In this document: in pieces, positions 1-10,899 of the stretch
Position numbering within the stretch: the stretch's first letter is position 1
Layout: every line of letters begins with the position of its first letter
NCBI RefSeq assembly: GCF_000315915.1
Contig: NC_020188.1
Span: forward strand, 823,501-887,500
DNA length: 64,000 nt
Direction of reading: 5' to 3'
Origin: Henningerozyma blattae CBS 6284
Taxonomy: Eukaryota; Ascomycota; Saccharomycetes; Saccharomycetales; Saccharomycetaceae
Position numbers and translations under genes: made by a program
The notes under the pieces: model-generated
Told to the model about the DNA's origin: nothing
The model's input: the letters and a program-made list of their open reading frames with translations, nothing else
The model's database searches: none

Positions 1-1184
1 GTAAACTCAGGCTCACCACGATCATTATTAATGTTTACATTGCTTGGGTCTACAATTTTATAAGCAAGACCATAGAGAGAGGTTGCCCTTAAAGCAAGTT
101 GATTGTGTAATGATTGCAGTTGGTGTACTAATTTTGCCTGTTCTATAGTTGGGGTAAAAGAATCAGGTACCATATCTTTTGGCTGATTTATCAATTTTTT
201 CTCTTCCTCTTCATCACTATCCCCTATTTCTCCATTACGCCTCTTGGAAAATTTATAGGCGGTGCTACATTCAATAACTTTTTTCTCTCTCCCTGTATAT
301 TCGATGGGTTTTGAAGTCATTGATAAATAAGGCGCATCTCTTGGAGTTGAATTGAAATCACCACAAATGAAAGGATACCAATGTGTTTTCAAATGATCTT
401 TAACATTCAATATATCAATAAATTTTTTCATTTTTTCCAATAATATATAACATTGCCTTGTTCTTTCAAATGTTCCAAAGGGATGCCAAAATAAATGAGT
501 AGTTGAAATGATGAAACCAATATCATTTTGATCAAACGAATGTAATAAATTAGGAAAATTTTTCGTAATAAATTCATCGTTGAATTTCAAAGCAACATAC
601 ATTGCAATGTTTCTTGTAATCGTTCTCCTGGCAATATTTGAAGTCTTTACATCATCGAAATCTACAACCATATGATCCACTTGTTTGAAAATTGATTTTT
701 TCCATGCAATTAAAACACCATGGTGTTTAATCTTTTGCTTGTAATAGAAAGTATTCATATTCAAATTCGATTCTAACTGATCTTTCCAAAAATTTTCATA
801 TTGGAAATCATCAATTTCTTGTAGACATAATATATCTGGATTATAATAAGTGATCTCGTTCATCAACACTTTTGATCTTCTAAACCACTTCAACGCAGGA
901 CCACTATCACTAAAGACTTCCCTTCTAATCATCGCTTGAGCAAGACAATTATAAGTCATCAAAGAGAATTTAAATCCCTTCCTATTACTATGACCATGAT
1001 GTGGTAAATATAAGATAGGTCGTTTGATGAAGGATAATTCGATGGGATGATCGGGATCTTCTCCTTGGATTAATTTTTTTTCCCTTTTCTTACTTTTAAA
1101 TATTTCTCTTTGCTTACGGATTTCATCTTGGCTTAATTCTCCGGCTGATTTGTTTTGTAGTAATAAAATCTCTTTTTTCGTCAT
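1..1184 (-). CDS. NGL3: NGL2/NGL3-type RNA exonuclease (endonuclease/exonuclease/phosphatase fold), 3' part outside window
   Basis: The reading frame starts at the ATG at 1184 (MTKKEILLLQNKSAGEL) and stays open for 394 codons to the window edge, so the C-terminus is missing. Visible motifs of the exonuclease III/CCR4 nuclease fold include MTYNCLAQ and DILCLQEIDDF (the Mg-binding Glu), HGVLIAWKK, STTHLFWHP and ICGDFNSTP (Asp and Asn of the catalytic site). Ngl2 in yeast trims the 3' end of 5.8S rRNA; Ngl3 is its genome-duplication partner with 3'-exonuclease activity on poly(A). The next two genes match YML119W and NDI1 (YML120C) in order and orientation, so this is the positional counterpart of YML118W (NGL3). 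Whether it works like Ngl2 or Ngl3 cannot be told from sequence. An acidic stretch (GDSDEEEEKK) lies in the linker before the last visible region. Confidence 0.9.
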   Translation of the reverse strand, partial: MTKKEILLLQNKSAGELSQDEIRKQREIFKSKKREKKLIQGEDPDHPIELSFIKRPILYLPHHGHSNRKGFKFSLMTYNCLAQAMIRREVFSDSGPALKWFRRSKVLMNEITYYNPDILCLQEIDDFQYENFWKDQLESNLNMNTFYYKQKIKHHGVLIAWKKSIFKQVDHMVVDFDDVKTSNIARRTITRNIAMYVALKFNDEFITKNFPNLLHSFDQNDIGFIISTTHLFWHPFGTFERTRQCYILLEKMKKFIDILNVKDHLKTHWYPFICGDFNSTPRDAPYLSMTSKPIEYTGREKKVIECSTAYKFSKRRNGEIGDSDEEEEKKLINQPKDMVPDSFTPTIEQAKLVHQLQSLHNQLALRATSLYGLAYKIVDPSNVNINNDRGEPEF

Positions 1185-1553
1185 GATTGAATATATGCAT
1201 TTCTTCGTCTTATTAATCTGAGCTTTGTTTGACGTCTGGATCTACCACACATATGGATGAGAATATGACTTGATAAAAGAATGTAAGAGAGTATCGTATC
1301 TATATATATTTATAGGACGGAGATTTACCCTTAAAAAAATTATCCGGGGTAAAATAAAAAAAAAAAGGGGAAAGCAAAAAAAAATTGATGAGCCAAAAAT
1401 TTTTTCTTAGAAATAAAGGAAAAAGAAAGAATGGTTCTCAAGTAAAAATTCAGTTTTTAAAACTCGAATATCTTTACAAAGTATAACAGTTTTATAAAAA
1501 TATACTAGGGGCTAGGGTAGATATATATATAAAAAAAAGTATCTGTATATATG
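1185..1553. other. Intergenic, upstream of NGL3 and downstream of the YML119W-like gene
   Basis: AT-rich spacer between two minus-strand genes. It holds the NGL3 promoter, with poly-A/poly-T tracts around 1360-1390 and TATATA stretches at 1301-1310 and 1524-1531. I see no gene, RNA or named site in it. Confidence 0.6.
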
Positions 1554-3062
1554 TTAAAAGGCGCTACTTGTCATTTCTGCAGGCAAGATATTTCTTGAAT
1601 GAGGATTGAATCTGAGCATTGATTTTTTGTTCATAGTTGTAGTTGTGTTTGGATCCTTTTCCTTTTCCTTATCCTTGTTTTTATCTATATTGATTTCATT
1701 ATCATTTTCTTCATCTGAAAAAGCTACACTGAATGAATCGACCATTCTTAGGATATCGCTTCGATCTAATGCCTTGCCGTCAAAACTTAGATCAAAACTA
1801 TTTTGAATTAGATTCGAAGCCGTATTGGCAGTTGTTGCAGTGGCAGTTGTCGATGCTGGTGTTTGAGCAGTTGTAGTGGCTGGATTGATTTGAAGATGTG
1901 GATTTGAATTTATCAGTTTTCTATGGATTGGATTAACAATTTTAATGGTATTAAGTAAATAATTTTTCAAGATTAATTTATCTTCATCTTTGGTCAAATC
2001 ACTAATTTTCAAATTTGGTTTACCAAAAGATTGAATAATTTGATCATTAGAGTCATTACGAGTGGCCATCAATTCATTTATTGTTTTATTATCACCTTTT
2101 GAATCTTGCTGTAGTTTTCTCAATGGAATGATCAATTTGTATTTCTTTCTTGAGACATTTTTCAAATGTTTTGGTAAGGTGTTTATTATCGGCTTCAATT
2201 TATTCATACTAGAGTTATTACTTGAGTTTGTATTTGTCGTGGAATCATTAAAGAATTGATTCAAATCGATCGAATTATTAAAGTACTTAGATCTAATCGA
2301 TTGTTCTATATACATCCTATTCATCACCGGCAAAGAGTTTTCATCGTAAATCTCCTTCAATTTGAGCTGTTTCTGTTTATTATTGTTATTATTATTGTTA
2401 TTATTGTTGCTATTTTTCGTGGGTGAACTGTGACGATTATTCGAAGAGTTATTATTATTATTGTTGTTGATCAAATAACTATTCGATTGGTTAAGCTTGT
2501 TATAATATTTGTTGTTTGAGTTAGTGGTATTAGAATTGTTTTTGTACGGACTAGTACGGTTATTATTGTTATTATTGTTGTTATTGTTGTTGTTGTTGTT
2601 GTTGTTATTGTTGTTATTATTATTGTTATACTTCGATGGACTATTAACCATTGGATTTGGAGGAAGTATACTTTCGACAGTAGACCAATTCAAGTTTGGC
2701 CTATTGCTATTTGGATTAAAACTAGTCCTTTGAGGAGACGTATTCACAAACACGTTTGATCTCTGAGGAGATACATTCATAAAAGTATTTAATCTTTGAG
2801 GAGAAGTATTTATAAACGCATCATTTCTTTGAGGAGAAGTATTCATAAAGACATTATTTCTTTGCGGAGATGTATAAACATGTGGCTGAGGATTAGTTCT
2901 CTGGGGCGAAGCACCAAACACTGTCCTTTGAGGTGATGTATTAAAACCACTTCTTTGAGGAGATGCATAATTCAAATATGTATTACCACCAGCTTTAGTG
3001 GGGCTTTGCCACTCAGGGTCGTTCCAGTCCTTACGGTACCTAGTGGTGTCTAAGTGCTCCAT
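1554..3062 (-). CDS. YML119W-like Asn-rich protein with tandem CDK consensus sites; function unknown
   Basis: The product is 502 aa from the ATG at 3062 (MEHLDTTRYRKDW). The frame is open further upstream but has no other ATG. The N-terminal third carries eight copies of a short unit centred on SPQR, plus SPTK, SPSK, TSPYK and SPTK; all are full S/T-P-x-K/R cyclin-dependent kinase sites. A run of about 23 Asn and several shorter Asn tracts follow. Two segments look folded and conserved: around RKKYKLIIPLRKLQ to KDEDKLILKNYLLNTIKIV, and around SFDLSFDGKALDRSDILRMVD. The identification rests mainly on position: it lies between the NGL3 and NDI1 homologues exactly as YML119W does, and YML119W is described as a potential Cdc28 substrate, which fits the motif array. 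No catalytic domain is visible. Confidence 0.75.
   Translation of the reverse strand: MEHLDTTRYRKDWNDPEWQSPTKAGGNTYLNYASPQRSGFNTSPQRTVFGASPQRTNPQPHVYTSPQRNNVFMNTSPQRNDAFINTSPQRLNTFMNVSPQRSNVFVNTSPQRTSFNPNSNRPNLNWSTVESILPPNPMVNSPSKYNNNNNNNNNNNNNNNNNNNNNNNRTSPYKNNSNTTNSNNKYYNKLNQSNSYLINNNNNNNSSNNRHSSPTKNSNNNNNNNNNNKQKQLKLKEIYDENSLPVMNRMYIEQSIRSKYFNNSIDLNQFFNDSTTNTNSSNNSSMNKLKPIINTLPKHLKNVSRKKYKLIIPLRKLQQDSKGDNKTINELMATRNDSNDQIIQSFGKPNLKISDLTKDEDKLILKNYLLNTIKIVNPIHRKLINSNPHLQINPATTTAQTPASTTATATTANTASNLIQNSFDLSFDGKALDRSDILRMVDSFSVAFSDEENDNEINIDKNKDKEKEKDPNTTTTMNKKSMLRFNPHSRNILPAEMTSSAF
2560..2632 (-). repeat. Poly-asparagine-coding trinucleotide tract
   Basis: A mixed AAT/AAC (ATT/GTT on the plus strand) codon run encodes about 23 consecutive Asn in the YML119W-like protein. 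The use of both codons suggests the run is old or selected at protein level, not a fresh slippage product. Confidence 0.9.
2724..2980 (-). repeat. Coding minisatellite for eight SPQR units
   Basis: Degenerate direct repeats of about 27-39 bp share a core reading CTTTGAGGAGA or close variants on the plus strand. They encode (A/T/V)SPQR separated by 6-9 variable residues. Spacing is irregular and the linkers have diverged while the four-residue core is invariant. Confidence 0.85.
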
Positions 3063-3683
3063 GTTCGATGGGCTATTCGAACCGGAGATAATGAACCTCT
3101 GCTGATGTCCCGTCTTATATATACGCGAGACCACAAAGCAGCCTGCCTCATTGGGCAAAGTGTCAACATACGCCAGATCGCGTAACCCTACCAGAACCCT
3201 GGTTTCAAAACGGACAAACCCTAGAACAGAACAACCCTAATAATTATCCAACCCTATTTTTCACTACAACAAGACCTGGGTTGCACAACCCAGGGTTACG
3301 ATAAGCTACGTCAGGGTTGGAACCCTAGCACTTTCCCGACCCCGCCGACAGCTCCTCGATGCATATTTTTTTTTATTTTAGTTTTTTAATTTTTCTATTT
3401 TATTTCTATTACTACTATTGTCATTATTGTTTGATTTCTCCCTGGTTTATATCGGCTCCGATCCATACATACCCATTATTTATTATTCAAGACAGTCTAG
3501 GGGTTTTCAAATCAACGGTAATATAAATACCAATTGATAAAACACCTACAACAAGAAAAACACCGCCAAAACCACACTAAGGATACTTACTGTATCTATC
3601 TATCTGTCTATACATCACATATATTATTCTTCTAGTGTGTCTGCTAACACATAAGTTCTATTTTTTTTTTATTTAATTTCCTA
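3063..3683. promoter_or_regulatory. Bidirectional promoter with a cluster of AACCCT (Tbf1-like) motifs
   Basis: This is the divergent promoter of the YML119W-like gene (left) and NDI1 (right). Between 3184 and 3328 the hexamer AACCCT or its complement occurs about seven times: 3184, 3195, 3217, 3233, 3250, 3313 (reverse) and 3321, with a further imperfect palindrome of the same motif at 3287-3297. AACCCTA(A) is the binding motif of the general regulatory factor Tbf1 and resembles TTAGGG-type telomere repeats. A poly-T tract at 3367-3376 and a CTATCTATCTGTCTAT microsatellite near 3595 lie nearer NDI1. Confidence 0.65.
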
Positions 3684-5282
3684 ATGCTGCATACAAATTC
3701 GCCTACTCTTCGTGCTGCCTCATACCGTGCTATCCGCCTGGCTTCCACTGCTACTAAAGCCAGTTCCAGTAATAGTGGTTCTGCCCCAGCCACTGCTTCT
3801 GTCACTGGTGATGTTAGTGCCTCTGCCACTGGTTCAAGTTCGTTCCGTACTACCAAGATTATCGAACCTTTGGATAGTAAACCTAACATTGTGATATTGG
3901 GGTCTGGTTGGGGTGCCATCTCATTCCTTAAGGCAATCGATACTAAGAAGTACAATGTATCTATTGTTTCTCCTCGTAATTACTTCTTGTTTACACCATT
4001 GCTACCTTCTACCCCTGTGGGGACAGTGGAGGAAAAATCCATCATTGAACCAGTGGTCAATTTTGCTTTAAAGAAGAAAGGTAACGTTTCATACTACGAA
4101 TCTGAAGCCACTGAGATCAATCCTGAACGTAATACCGTTACTTTGAAATCCATCTCTTCCATAGCTCATTTAAACACAGACGAAGCCGCATCTAATTCCA
4201 ACATCAAACACAATCAAGCTGCTGAATTGAAATATGATTATTTGGTTTCCGCTGTGGGTGCTGAGCCAAACACTTTTGGTATTCCAGGGGTCGAAAAATA
4301 TGGTAACTTCTTAAAGGAAATCCCAGACTCTTTGAAAGTCAGAGAAAGATTTGCCGCCAATTTAGAAATGGCAAACTTATTACCAAAGGGTGACCCAGAA
4401 AGAAAGAGATTGTTATCTATTGTTGTTGTTGGTGGTGGTCCTACCGGTGTGGAAACTGCCGGTGAATTACAAGATTATGTCCACCAAGATTTGCAGAAAT
4501 TCTTGCCAGCTTTGGCCCAAGAAGTCCAAATCCATCTTGTTGAAGCTTTACCTTCAGTTTTGAACATGTTTGAGAAAAAATTATCATCCTATGCTCAATC
4601 TGTTTTGGAAGATAGTTCAATGAAATTGTGGTTGAAAACTGCTGTCTCGAAAGTGGAAGCCGATCATCTAGTTGCCTCTACCAAGTTAGAGGATGGTACT
4701 ACTAAAGAAACTACAATTCCATACGGTACTTTGATTTGGGCTACTGGTAACAAAGTCAGACCTGTCATCTCGAGTTTATTCAAGAAATTACCAGAACAAA
4801 AAGATGCCAGAAGAGGTTTGATTGTCAATGAATTCTTACAAGTAAATGGTACAAGAAACGTCTTTGCCATTGGTGACAATGCTTTCTCCGGATTACCTCC
4901 AACCGCCCAAGTTGCCCACCAACAAGCTGACTACTTGGCTCAATCCTTTGATAGAATCGCCCATTTACCTGAATTCCAAACTGAACTATTAGAAGGTTCT
5001 GCAGACTCTACCACAACTGCTACTGAATTGTTCAAGAAAAATTCTTTTAGACCTTTCAAATATCACCATCAAGGTGCCTTGGCATACTTGGGGGCTGAAA
5101 AAGCTATCGCAAACATTGTTTTGGGTGGTAAATCCATATACACAGGTGGTGGTGCCTTCACTTTCTACATCTGGAGAGTCACATACCTAGCGATGATTCT
5201 TTCTGCAAGATCAAGATTTAAGGTCATCACTGACTGGTTGAAATTGTCCTTCTTCAAAAGAGACTTCTTCAAGGGCTTGTAG
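3684..5282 (+). CDS. NDI1: Internal rotenone-insensitive NADH:ubiquinone oxidoreductase, mitochondrial (type II)
   Basis: The 532-aa protein oxidises matrix NADH and reduces ubiquinone without pumping protons, replacing complex I in Saccharomycetaceae. It has a basic, Ser/Ala-rich mitochondrial targeting N-terminus (about residues 1-55) and an FAD-binding GxGxxA motif at 73-78 ([10 protein letters not shown]). The second dinucleotide fold for NADH is near 244-256 ([11 protein letters not shown]), with the conserved AIGDNAF and [13 protein letters not shown] flavin/quinone-site segments after it. The C-terminal amphipathic anchor ends in [10 protein letters not shown], as in S. cerevisiae Ndi1. 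The match to Ndi1 is closer than to Nde1/Nde2 (for example [21 protein letters not shown]), and the neighbouring genes agree with YML120C. The start at 3684 gives a complete targeting sequence. Confidence 0.96.
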   Translation: MLHTNSPTLRAASYRAIRLASTATKASSSNSGSAPATASVTGDVSASATGSSSFRTTKIIEPLDSKPNIVILGSGWGAISFLKAIDTKKYNVSIVSPRNYFLFTPLLPSTPVGTVEEKSIIEPVVNFALKKKGNVSYYESEATEINPERNTVTLKSISSIAHLNTDEAASNSNIKHNQAAELKYDYLVSAVGAEPNTFGIPGVEKYGNFLKEIPDSLKVRERFAANLEMANLLPKGDPERKRLLSIVVVGGGPTGVETAGELQDYVHQDLQKFLPALAQEVQIHLVEALPSVLNMFEKKLSSYAQSVLEDSSMKLWLKTAVSKVEADHLVASTKLEDGTTKETTIPYGTLIWATGNKVRPVISSLFKKLPEQKDARRGLIVNEFLQVNGTRNVFAIGDNAFSGLPPTAQVAHQQADYLAQSFDRIAHLPEFQTELLEGSADSTTTATELFKKNSFRPFKYHHQGALAYLGAEKAIANIVLGGKSIYTGGGAFTFYIWRVTYLAMILSARSRFKVITDWLKLSFFKRDFFKGL

Positions 5283-5847
5283 GTCTAATTCTCGCCTTTG
5301 AACCCCCTCATTTAAATATTCCCGCTTTGCCCATACATTCTTATTTATCAACTCTATTTATTTATTTATATATGGTCTTCTTGCCCGTATTTCTTCTGGC
5401 TTTGTCATTTATCTTCCAGTTATTTTTTTTTTACTAGTATTACTACTGTATATATTCTTCTATATTGACACCTTTTTTTATCACGTCACAACTTAGTAAA
5501 TGGTTTAGCCGGGCCAGCCTCTGCGCGGGTAACCTGTGTATTTAAACGACACCCGAACGCCCTTTTCTTTTGAAATTCGGTTTTCTCCACCGGTAAAATA
5601 CAGCTCGTTTAGGAGTCCCCAATTGGAAATATCCATTTCACTATTTTTTTTCAATATATTCATCCATATTAAAAATTATACGATTTTTCACGATTCACAA
5701 ATACATTATACATTTACTTTTCTATTTTATTTTATTTTATTTTATTTTTTATTATCAATATTCAATATTCTACTATATTTACATTCCACAATTGCAAAAT
5801 CAATACATCCATAGATATAACTACATACCCTGCCAAACACATTTACC
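5283..5847 (+). promoter_or_regulatory. NDI1 3' region and ERG9 promoter with Reb1 site
   Basis: A consensus Reb1 site, CGGGTAA, lies at 5526-5532. TCGTTTA at 5605-5611 is one base from the sterol response core TCGTATA bound by Upc2, but a single mismatch makes this weak. Repeated TTTTA units at about 5722-5750 form a T-rich tract before the ERG9 start. No gene is seen; the 92-codon open frame here has only low-complexity composition. Confidence 0.55.
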
Positions 5848-7263
5848 ATGTCAAAATTCTTACAATTATGTACCCATCCATTGGAATTAAGAGCCGCTTT
5901 GGTTTTGAAATTCATTAAAAAACCATTATTTAAAGTATCTGAATCTTCTATTGATCCTAATTTGAAGAGATGCTATGAATTGTTAAACTTAACTTCAAGA
6001 TCCTTTGCCGCGGTAATCATGGAATTAAACCCTGAATTAAGATCAGCCATCGCCATATTTTATTTAATTTTGAGAGCTTTGGATACCATCGAAGATGATA
6101 TGTCAATTGATACAGACGAAAAAATCAAATTATTGAAAGATTTCTATAGCAAATTAGACACTTCTGATTGGTCCTATAAGGGCAACTCCAAAGACGTCAA
6201 AGATCGCGTTGTCCTTGTGGAATTTCCGGTCATTTTAAAAGAATATCATAATTTGAAGGCAAGCTACCAAAATGTGATTAAGGATATCACTAAAAAGATG
6301 GGGTTCGGGATGTCCAAGTATATTATGGATGAAAATTTCCAAAAGAATGGTATTGAAACTATCAAGGAGTATGATTTATATTGCCATTACGTTGCTGGCC
6401 TAGTTGGTGACGGTTTGACAAGATTAATCGTATTGGCTGATTTCGCTAGTGAAGATTTATATCTTGAATGTGAAAAAAATGGTTGGTTTGAAAGTATGGG
6501 TCTTTTCTTACAAAAGACTAACATCATTAGAGATTATGCCGAAGATTTGGAAGATGGCAGAGCTTTCTGGCCAAAAGAAATTTGGTCAAGACATACAGAT
6601 CAATTATCTAATTTTTACAATAACAAGTCTAGGGATCCAGAGGTTGAAAAAAAGGGTCTTGAATGTATAAATGATTTAGTGTTGAACGCATTAGTTCATA
6701 TCCCTGATGTGTTAATGTATTTGAGTTCAGTTTATGAACAATCTACTTTTCAATTCTGTTCCATCCCACAAGTGATGGCCATTGCTACACTAGCCTTGGT
6801 ATTCAATAACAAGGATGTATTATACAAGAATGTCAAGATTAGAAAGGGAACTACTCTTTATTTGATCCAAAATTCAAGATCATTAAGCGAATGTGTGGAT
6901 ATCTTCCAATACTATCTTCGTCAGATAAGAAAGAAATTACCTGTTGATGATCCAAACTATCTAAAGATTAATATCCAAGTAGCAAAAATCGAACAATTTA
7001 TAGAAGAGATGTACCAGGATCAATTACCAAAGGGTGTCAAACCAAACGAAACTAAAGTCTATTTGAAAGCTAAAGCAAGAGAAGTTTGGGATGATAAGAT
7101 TTATGCTCAAATAAAAGAAGAAGAATCAATATTCAACCTATCAACAGCAATTATACTTTGTATTATTGGTGGGGTCTTATATGCAAAATTCTGTTCAACA
7201 ACACCACCAGCTCATATGCTTTTAGATGATGCCATTTCATCTCCACAAGTTTTTTACTCTTGA
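5848..7263 (+). CDS. ERG9: Squalene synthase (farnesyl-diphosphate farnesyltransferase)
   Basis: The 471-aa enzyme joins two farnesyl diphosphates to presqualene diphosphate and reduces it to squalene with NADPH, the first committed step of ergosterol synthesis, on the ER membrane. Both Asp-rich Mg-diphosphate sites are present: DTIEDD at 79-84 and DYAED at about 229-233. The family segments [30 protein letters not shown] and [17 protein letters not shown] are intact. One C-terminal membrane span lies at about 431-449. A tail of some 22 residues follows the span, longer than in S. cerevisiae Erg9 (444 aa). The join to NDI1 is not seen in S. cerevisiae, so an ancestral or lineage-specific rearrangement lies between 5283 and 5847. 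Confidence 0.97.
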   Translation: MSKFLQLCTHPLELRAALVLKFIKKPLFKVSESSIDPNLKRCYELLNLTSRSFAAVIMELNPELRSAIAIFYLILRALDTIEDDMSIDTDEKIKLLKDFYSKLDTSDWSYKGNSKDVKDRVVLVEFPVILKEYHNLKASYQNVIKDITKKMGFGMSKYIMDENFQKNGIETIKEYDLYCHYVAGLVGDGLTRLIVLADFASEDLYLECEKNGWFESMGLFLQKTNIIRDYAEDLEDGRAFWPKEIWSRHTDQLSNFYNNKSRDPEVEKKGLECINDLVLNALVHIPDVLMYLSSVYEQSTFQFCSIPQVMAIATLALVFNNKDVLYKNVKIRKGTTLYLIQNSRSLSECVDIFQYYLRQIRKKLPVDDPNYLKINIQVAKIEQFIEEMYQDQLPKGVKPNETKVYLKAKAREVWDDKIYAQIKEEESIFNLSTAIILCIIGGVLYAKFCSTTPPAHMLLDDAISSPQVFYS

Positions 7264-8176
7264 AGCGATTGAAACACCACTAAAAGTACAATAATCTTTA
7301 GACGATAACCAAGCATTTATAAACTTTTTAAGATATACTTATAAACAAAATAACAATGTCCAAAAAAAAATTAAATATTTTATCTACCTGTTTATTTCAT
7401 ATAATACTATATACCTACCAATCTATTACCATTGTTATTAAGTGTGTGAGCATGTGCGTTTGTTTCACGTTGTTCAGATCAGTTTGTCTTACAAGATAGA
7501 ATTCAGTTACTGGAAATAACTGAGAAATATACCAGTAACATGTCTAGAAAGCAAGACAAAATCTAAAAATGTGTTTGATTATTTAAATAAAACTTCATGA
7601 TATTTTACTTTTTAGTTGTGCTAAAGGGTTTGCCAGCTGTCTATTAGACTTGAATTATCTATAAAGCATTGGAGAAACGGTTCACATTATCAGACAAACG
7701 TGATTTATTCCAATCGTTCCAATGATTGTCTATTATTTGTTGCCAAATGTAACTCAAAATTTACCATTGGGAGGTTTATATTAATCAGCAGCATCGTTTA
7801 TACTATATAAATGGATATATAGATAATAGGAAATGGTAAATGTACTTGTCCCAAGAACAAGAGCCGACTGCTGAAGAGAAGAGATAAATGCCGAAACTGG
7901 AGCCGATACTGTGTTTTACAACCATATATATGACTCCAATAAAAGAATACTTGATATAATGAATATAATCCATAGACCCTAAGACTTTAAGCTACATTAT
8001 AGTACATATATAGGATTGACTGACTACCTGGTGTTTATACTTAACACTAGCAGCCGCATTTTAAACAAATTCCATTATGATTCTCAAATATAAAATGCGG
8101 CCTTGTATTTCATTAACTCATTAGATACTACTACACTATAATCCCCGCTTGTAAAACGTAAAAGACTAGGGCAACA
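7264..8176. other. Gene-free spacer between ERG9 and the first OYE pseudogene
   Basis: AT-rich sequence with no frame longer than chance, no tRNA and no repeat that I recognise. It would hold the ERG9 terminator and the former promoter of the OYE copy. No protein relic could be read in either strand. Confidence 0.5.
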
Positions 8177-9379
8177 ATGCCATCTAAGAATGATTTTAAA
8201 CCTATTCCTTTAAAAGATACTGACTTATTTAAGCCAATTTCGGTGGGTAACACAGCTCTTTTAAACTGTGTGGTGTTACCGCCAATGGCAAGAAAGAGAT
8301 CTCATTACCCAGGTAATATCCCCAATAAGAAGTAGGCTTCTGAATATTATGGCCAAAGGACCCAGAGACCAGGCACAATACTAATTTCAGAAGCTACTTT
8401 CCCATCAGCCCAAGATGATGGTGTTGACACTGATCCAGGGATTTGGAGTGAAGAACAGAAGGTTGAATGGAAAAAGATTTTTGATAAGGTACATTCGTAT
8501 AAATCTTACATGTGGGTTCAAATATATGCAATGGGGAGAAGAGCTCCTCTAGCATCTATAAAAAGAGATGGGCTAAGATATAATGTTGTTTCTTCGGGCA
8601 CATGGATAGATGAGGGAAATAAAAAAGAATTGGAGAAGATTGGTTTAGTTCAACACCAATTGACAAAGGACGACATAAACCAATATATTCAAGATTTTGT
8701 CAATGGTGCAAAAAATGCTATTGAATGTGGTGCAGATGGTGTTGAAATCCATGCTGCCAATGGGTTTTTGTTGAACCAATTTCTTGATCCAATCTCAAAC
8801 AAGAGAACTGATGAATATGGTGGATCTATTGAAAATAGAGCTCGTATCATTTTAGAAGTTGTTGATGCTCTAGTTGATGCTATTAGTGAAGATAAAGTAG
8901 GAATTAGATTTTCTCCATATACTGATAGTGGTGGTATGTCTGGTAGCTGGGACCCAACGGTGTTTGCTCATTATGCCTATGTGTTTGCTCAGTTAGAAAA
9001 GAGAGCTCAAGAAGGTAAACGCCTAGCTTTTATTCACATCTATGAGCCTGGTGTTACTGCTAACTGGGTAGATGATGGGACAGGAACGTACGTAGGTGGC
9101 ACTACCGATTTTATTTATTCAATTGGGAAAGGCACTGTCATTAGAACTGGTAACTTGACTATTCACCCTGAAGTTGCCAAGGAATTTTTAAAGCAACCAA
9201 ACACGTTATTAGGATACGGTAGATATTTTATTTCTAATCCAGATTTAGTTGACCGTTTAGAAAATGGATTACCCTTGAATAGCTATGATAGATCAACGTT
9301 TTACACGGATGCAGACAAAGGTTATACTGATTATCCTACTTACAAAGAAGCAATCAAACTAGGCTGGGATAAGCAGTAA
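8177..9379 (+). pseudogene. Old Yellow Enzyme (NADPH dehydrogenase) pseudogene, one in-frame nonsense codon
   Basis: The frame from the ATG at 8177 to the stop at 9377-9379 is 400 codons, the normal length of yeast Oye2, and is collinear with it throughout. One TAG at 8333-8335 replaces the Trp codon of the NRDWAVEYY segment; a single G-to-A change of TGG explains it. After it the frame is intact (for example TRDEYGG-like [27 protein letters not shown]-like LGYGRYFISNPDLVDRL, KLGWDKQ end). Initiation at the next long-frame ATG (8510, 289 aa) would lose much of the FMN-binding half of the barrel. Catalytic residues are also changed: the Thr37 equivalent is Ala and the Tyr196 proton donor is Phe (HAANGF), while His191 and Asn194 remain. 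Substitutions plus the stop point to relaxed constraint. A young null allele or a sequencing error at 8333 is an alternative for the stop, but not for the active-site changes. Confidence 0.85.
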
Positions 9380-10899
9380 TCGGATGACTACTTTGATCTA
9401 CTAATAGTGTCACATGGTTTAATTTTAAAATCTAACTACGAAAAGTAGTTTCAGGTAATTATTTCTCTTACTATTATTTTTATTATTACGGTCATGCCAT
9501 CAGTAGTAAAATATTGACTTCTCTCAAAAATTTTAAAACTACAATAATTTCCTTTAACTATCTCCATATATATCTTTAATAGTAAATAACTATACCATTT
9601 CGGAACAATTTCTCCATTAATCTGTGCGATACATTATGGGTTGTATGAAAACAATGGTAAGCTTTGTATTCAGGCAAATTTGCGGAGTTTAGGGAACCTC
9701 GGGCGTTTCTTTAAGGGGGAGAATAAGGAGCCAGGAAACTTAATTCAGATAGTTAATATTAATACGAATTTAAAAAAGACTACATGTACCATTAGAAGTT
9801 TCCTACTGTGAATATCTATAAAATGGGGAAGTCCACGTAATCAATTTTTCTTACTAACAATTAATGGCAGCTTTATAATCGTTTACTATGCTCTGGAATA
9901 TCTGGAGATGAGCTTTGATGTAGATCTACTTAGAGGTCTGCACGTATTAGGCAATAATAGTTTTGACCTTTATGGTACTAGCATTATATATCTTGTTTTC
10001 TCAGTATCGGCAACAAAACTCTTACGAGAAATATTTTTCAATGTTAATATATCATATGCAGACAGATAACTGTCGTGCAACGCTTTTTTATTCTATTTTT
10101 GCAACTCATTAGTATAATTTGGAATATTTATCGAAAACCTTACAGTTACTATATACTTAAAACTCTATAAAGCTATACTATCAAAAAAAAAATTACTTCT
10201 TTATGCTTTATTGATTTAAACGGCATTATAATTAGGTTGTAATATTAACAAGCGGTTTCAAGATAAACTAACGGTCCGTAGGGCATATTTTCTAAAAATA
10301 AAACAATAACGGCTAATTCTTATATGTAAAACTGGTGCTAAAGATTAATTTAACTAAATTTCCTCAATTATAATACTGGACTATCCCTAAGTCACACCAT
10401 TTTGGTACATCACCTAATCTATACAATTATCTGTGTCAAGTTTATCTTCATTAGAATAATAACCATAATAAGGTAAAAATGAAGTTAACAGTCGAAATAA
10501 TGAACTGCATTCTCAAGAATTTTGTTTTTGAAGGATAGAAAAATATTAAATTATATGACCCTTGTGTAGGAAGTCCTTTATTGAGCAACTTCTAGAAAGT
10601 AATAAATTATTAAGAGAATTTAGCAAATGATGACAAAGATTGCTAAGAAATGTTATTCTTATCTTACTTTTACAGTTGCTGTTTTAAGAGTTTGAATGAA
10701 GTTTGAAACTAATGCTATTTTTATATAAAAGCTCAGATATATTTTACTACGTCTTCAACTTAAAAGGTACCTTGCCTTATGACATTGTATTTAAGGTAAA
10801 CTACCAATTAATATATTACATATATTTATTTTATCCGATAGTTATCGAAAAACAGTAATTATAACATCAACAAACATTTGCGTTTAAAAATATTCAAAT
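9380..10899. other. Gene-free AT-rich spacer in the decayed island
   Basis: About 1.5 kb with dense stops in all frames. I found no recognisable protein relic, tRNA or terminal repeats. A slightly G-rich patch at 9640-9740 has no identifiable function. Confidence 0.5.

Noticed and set aside
9590..9730. TTCGGAA near 9599 as a CDEIII core on the minus strand.
   Set aside because: No CDEI at the expected distance and the would-be CDEII is GC-richer than its surroundings.
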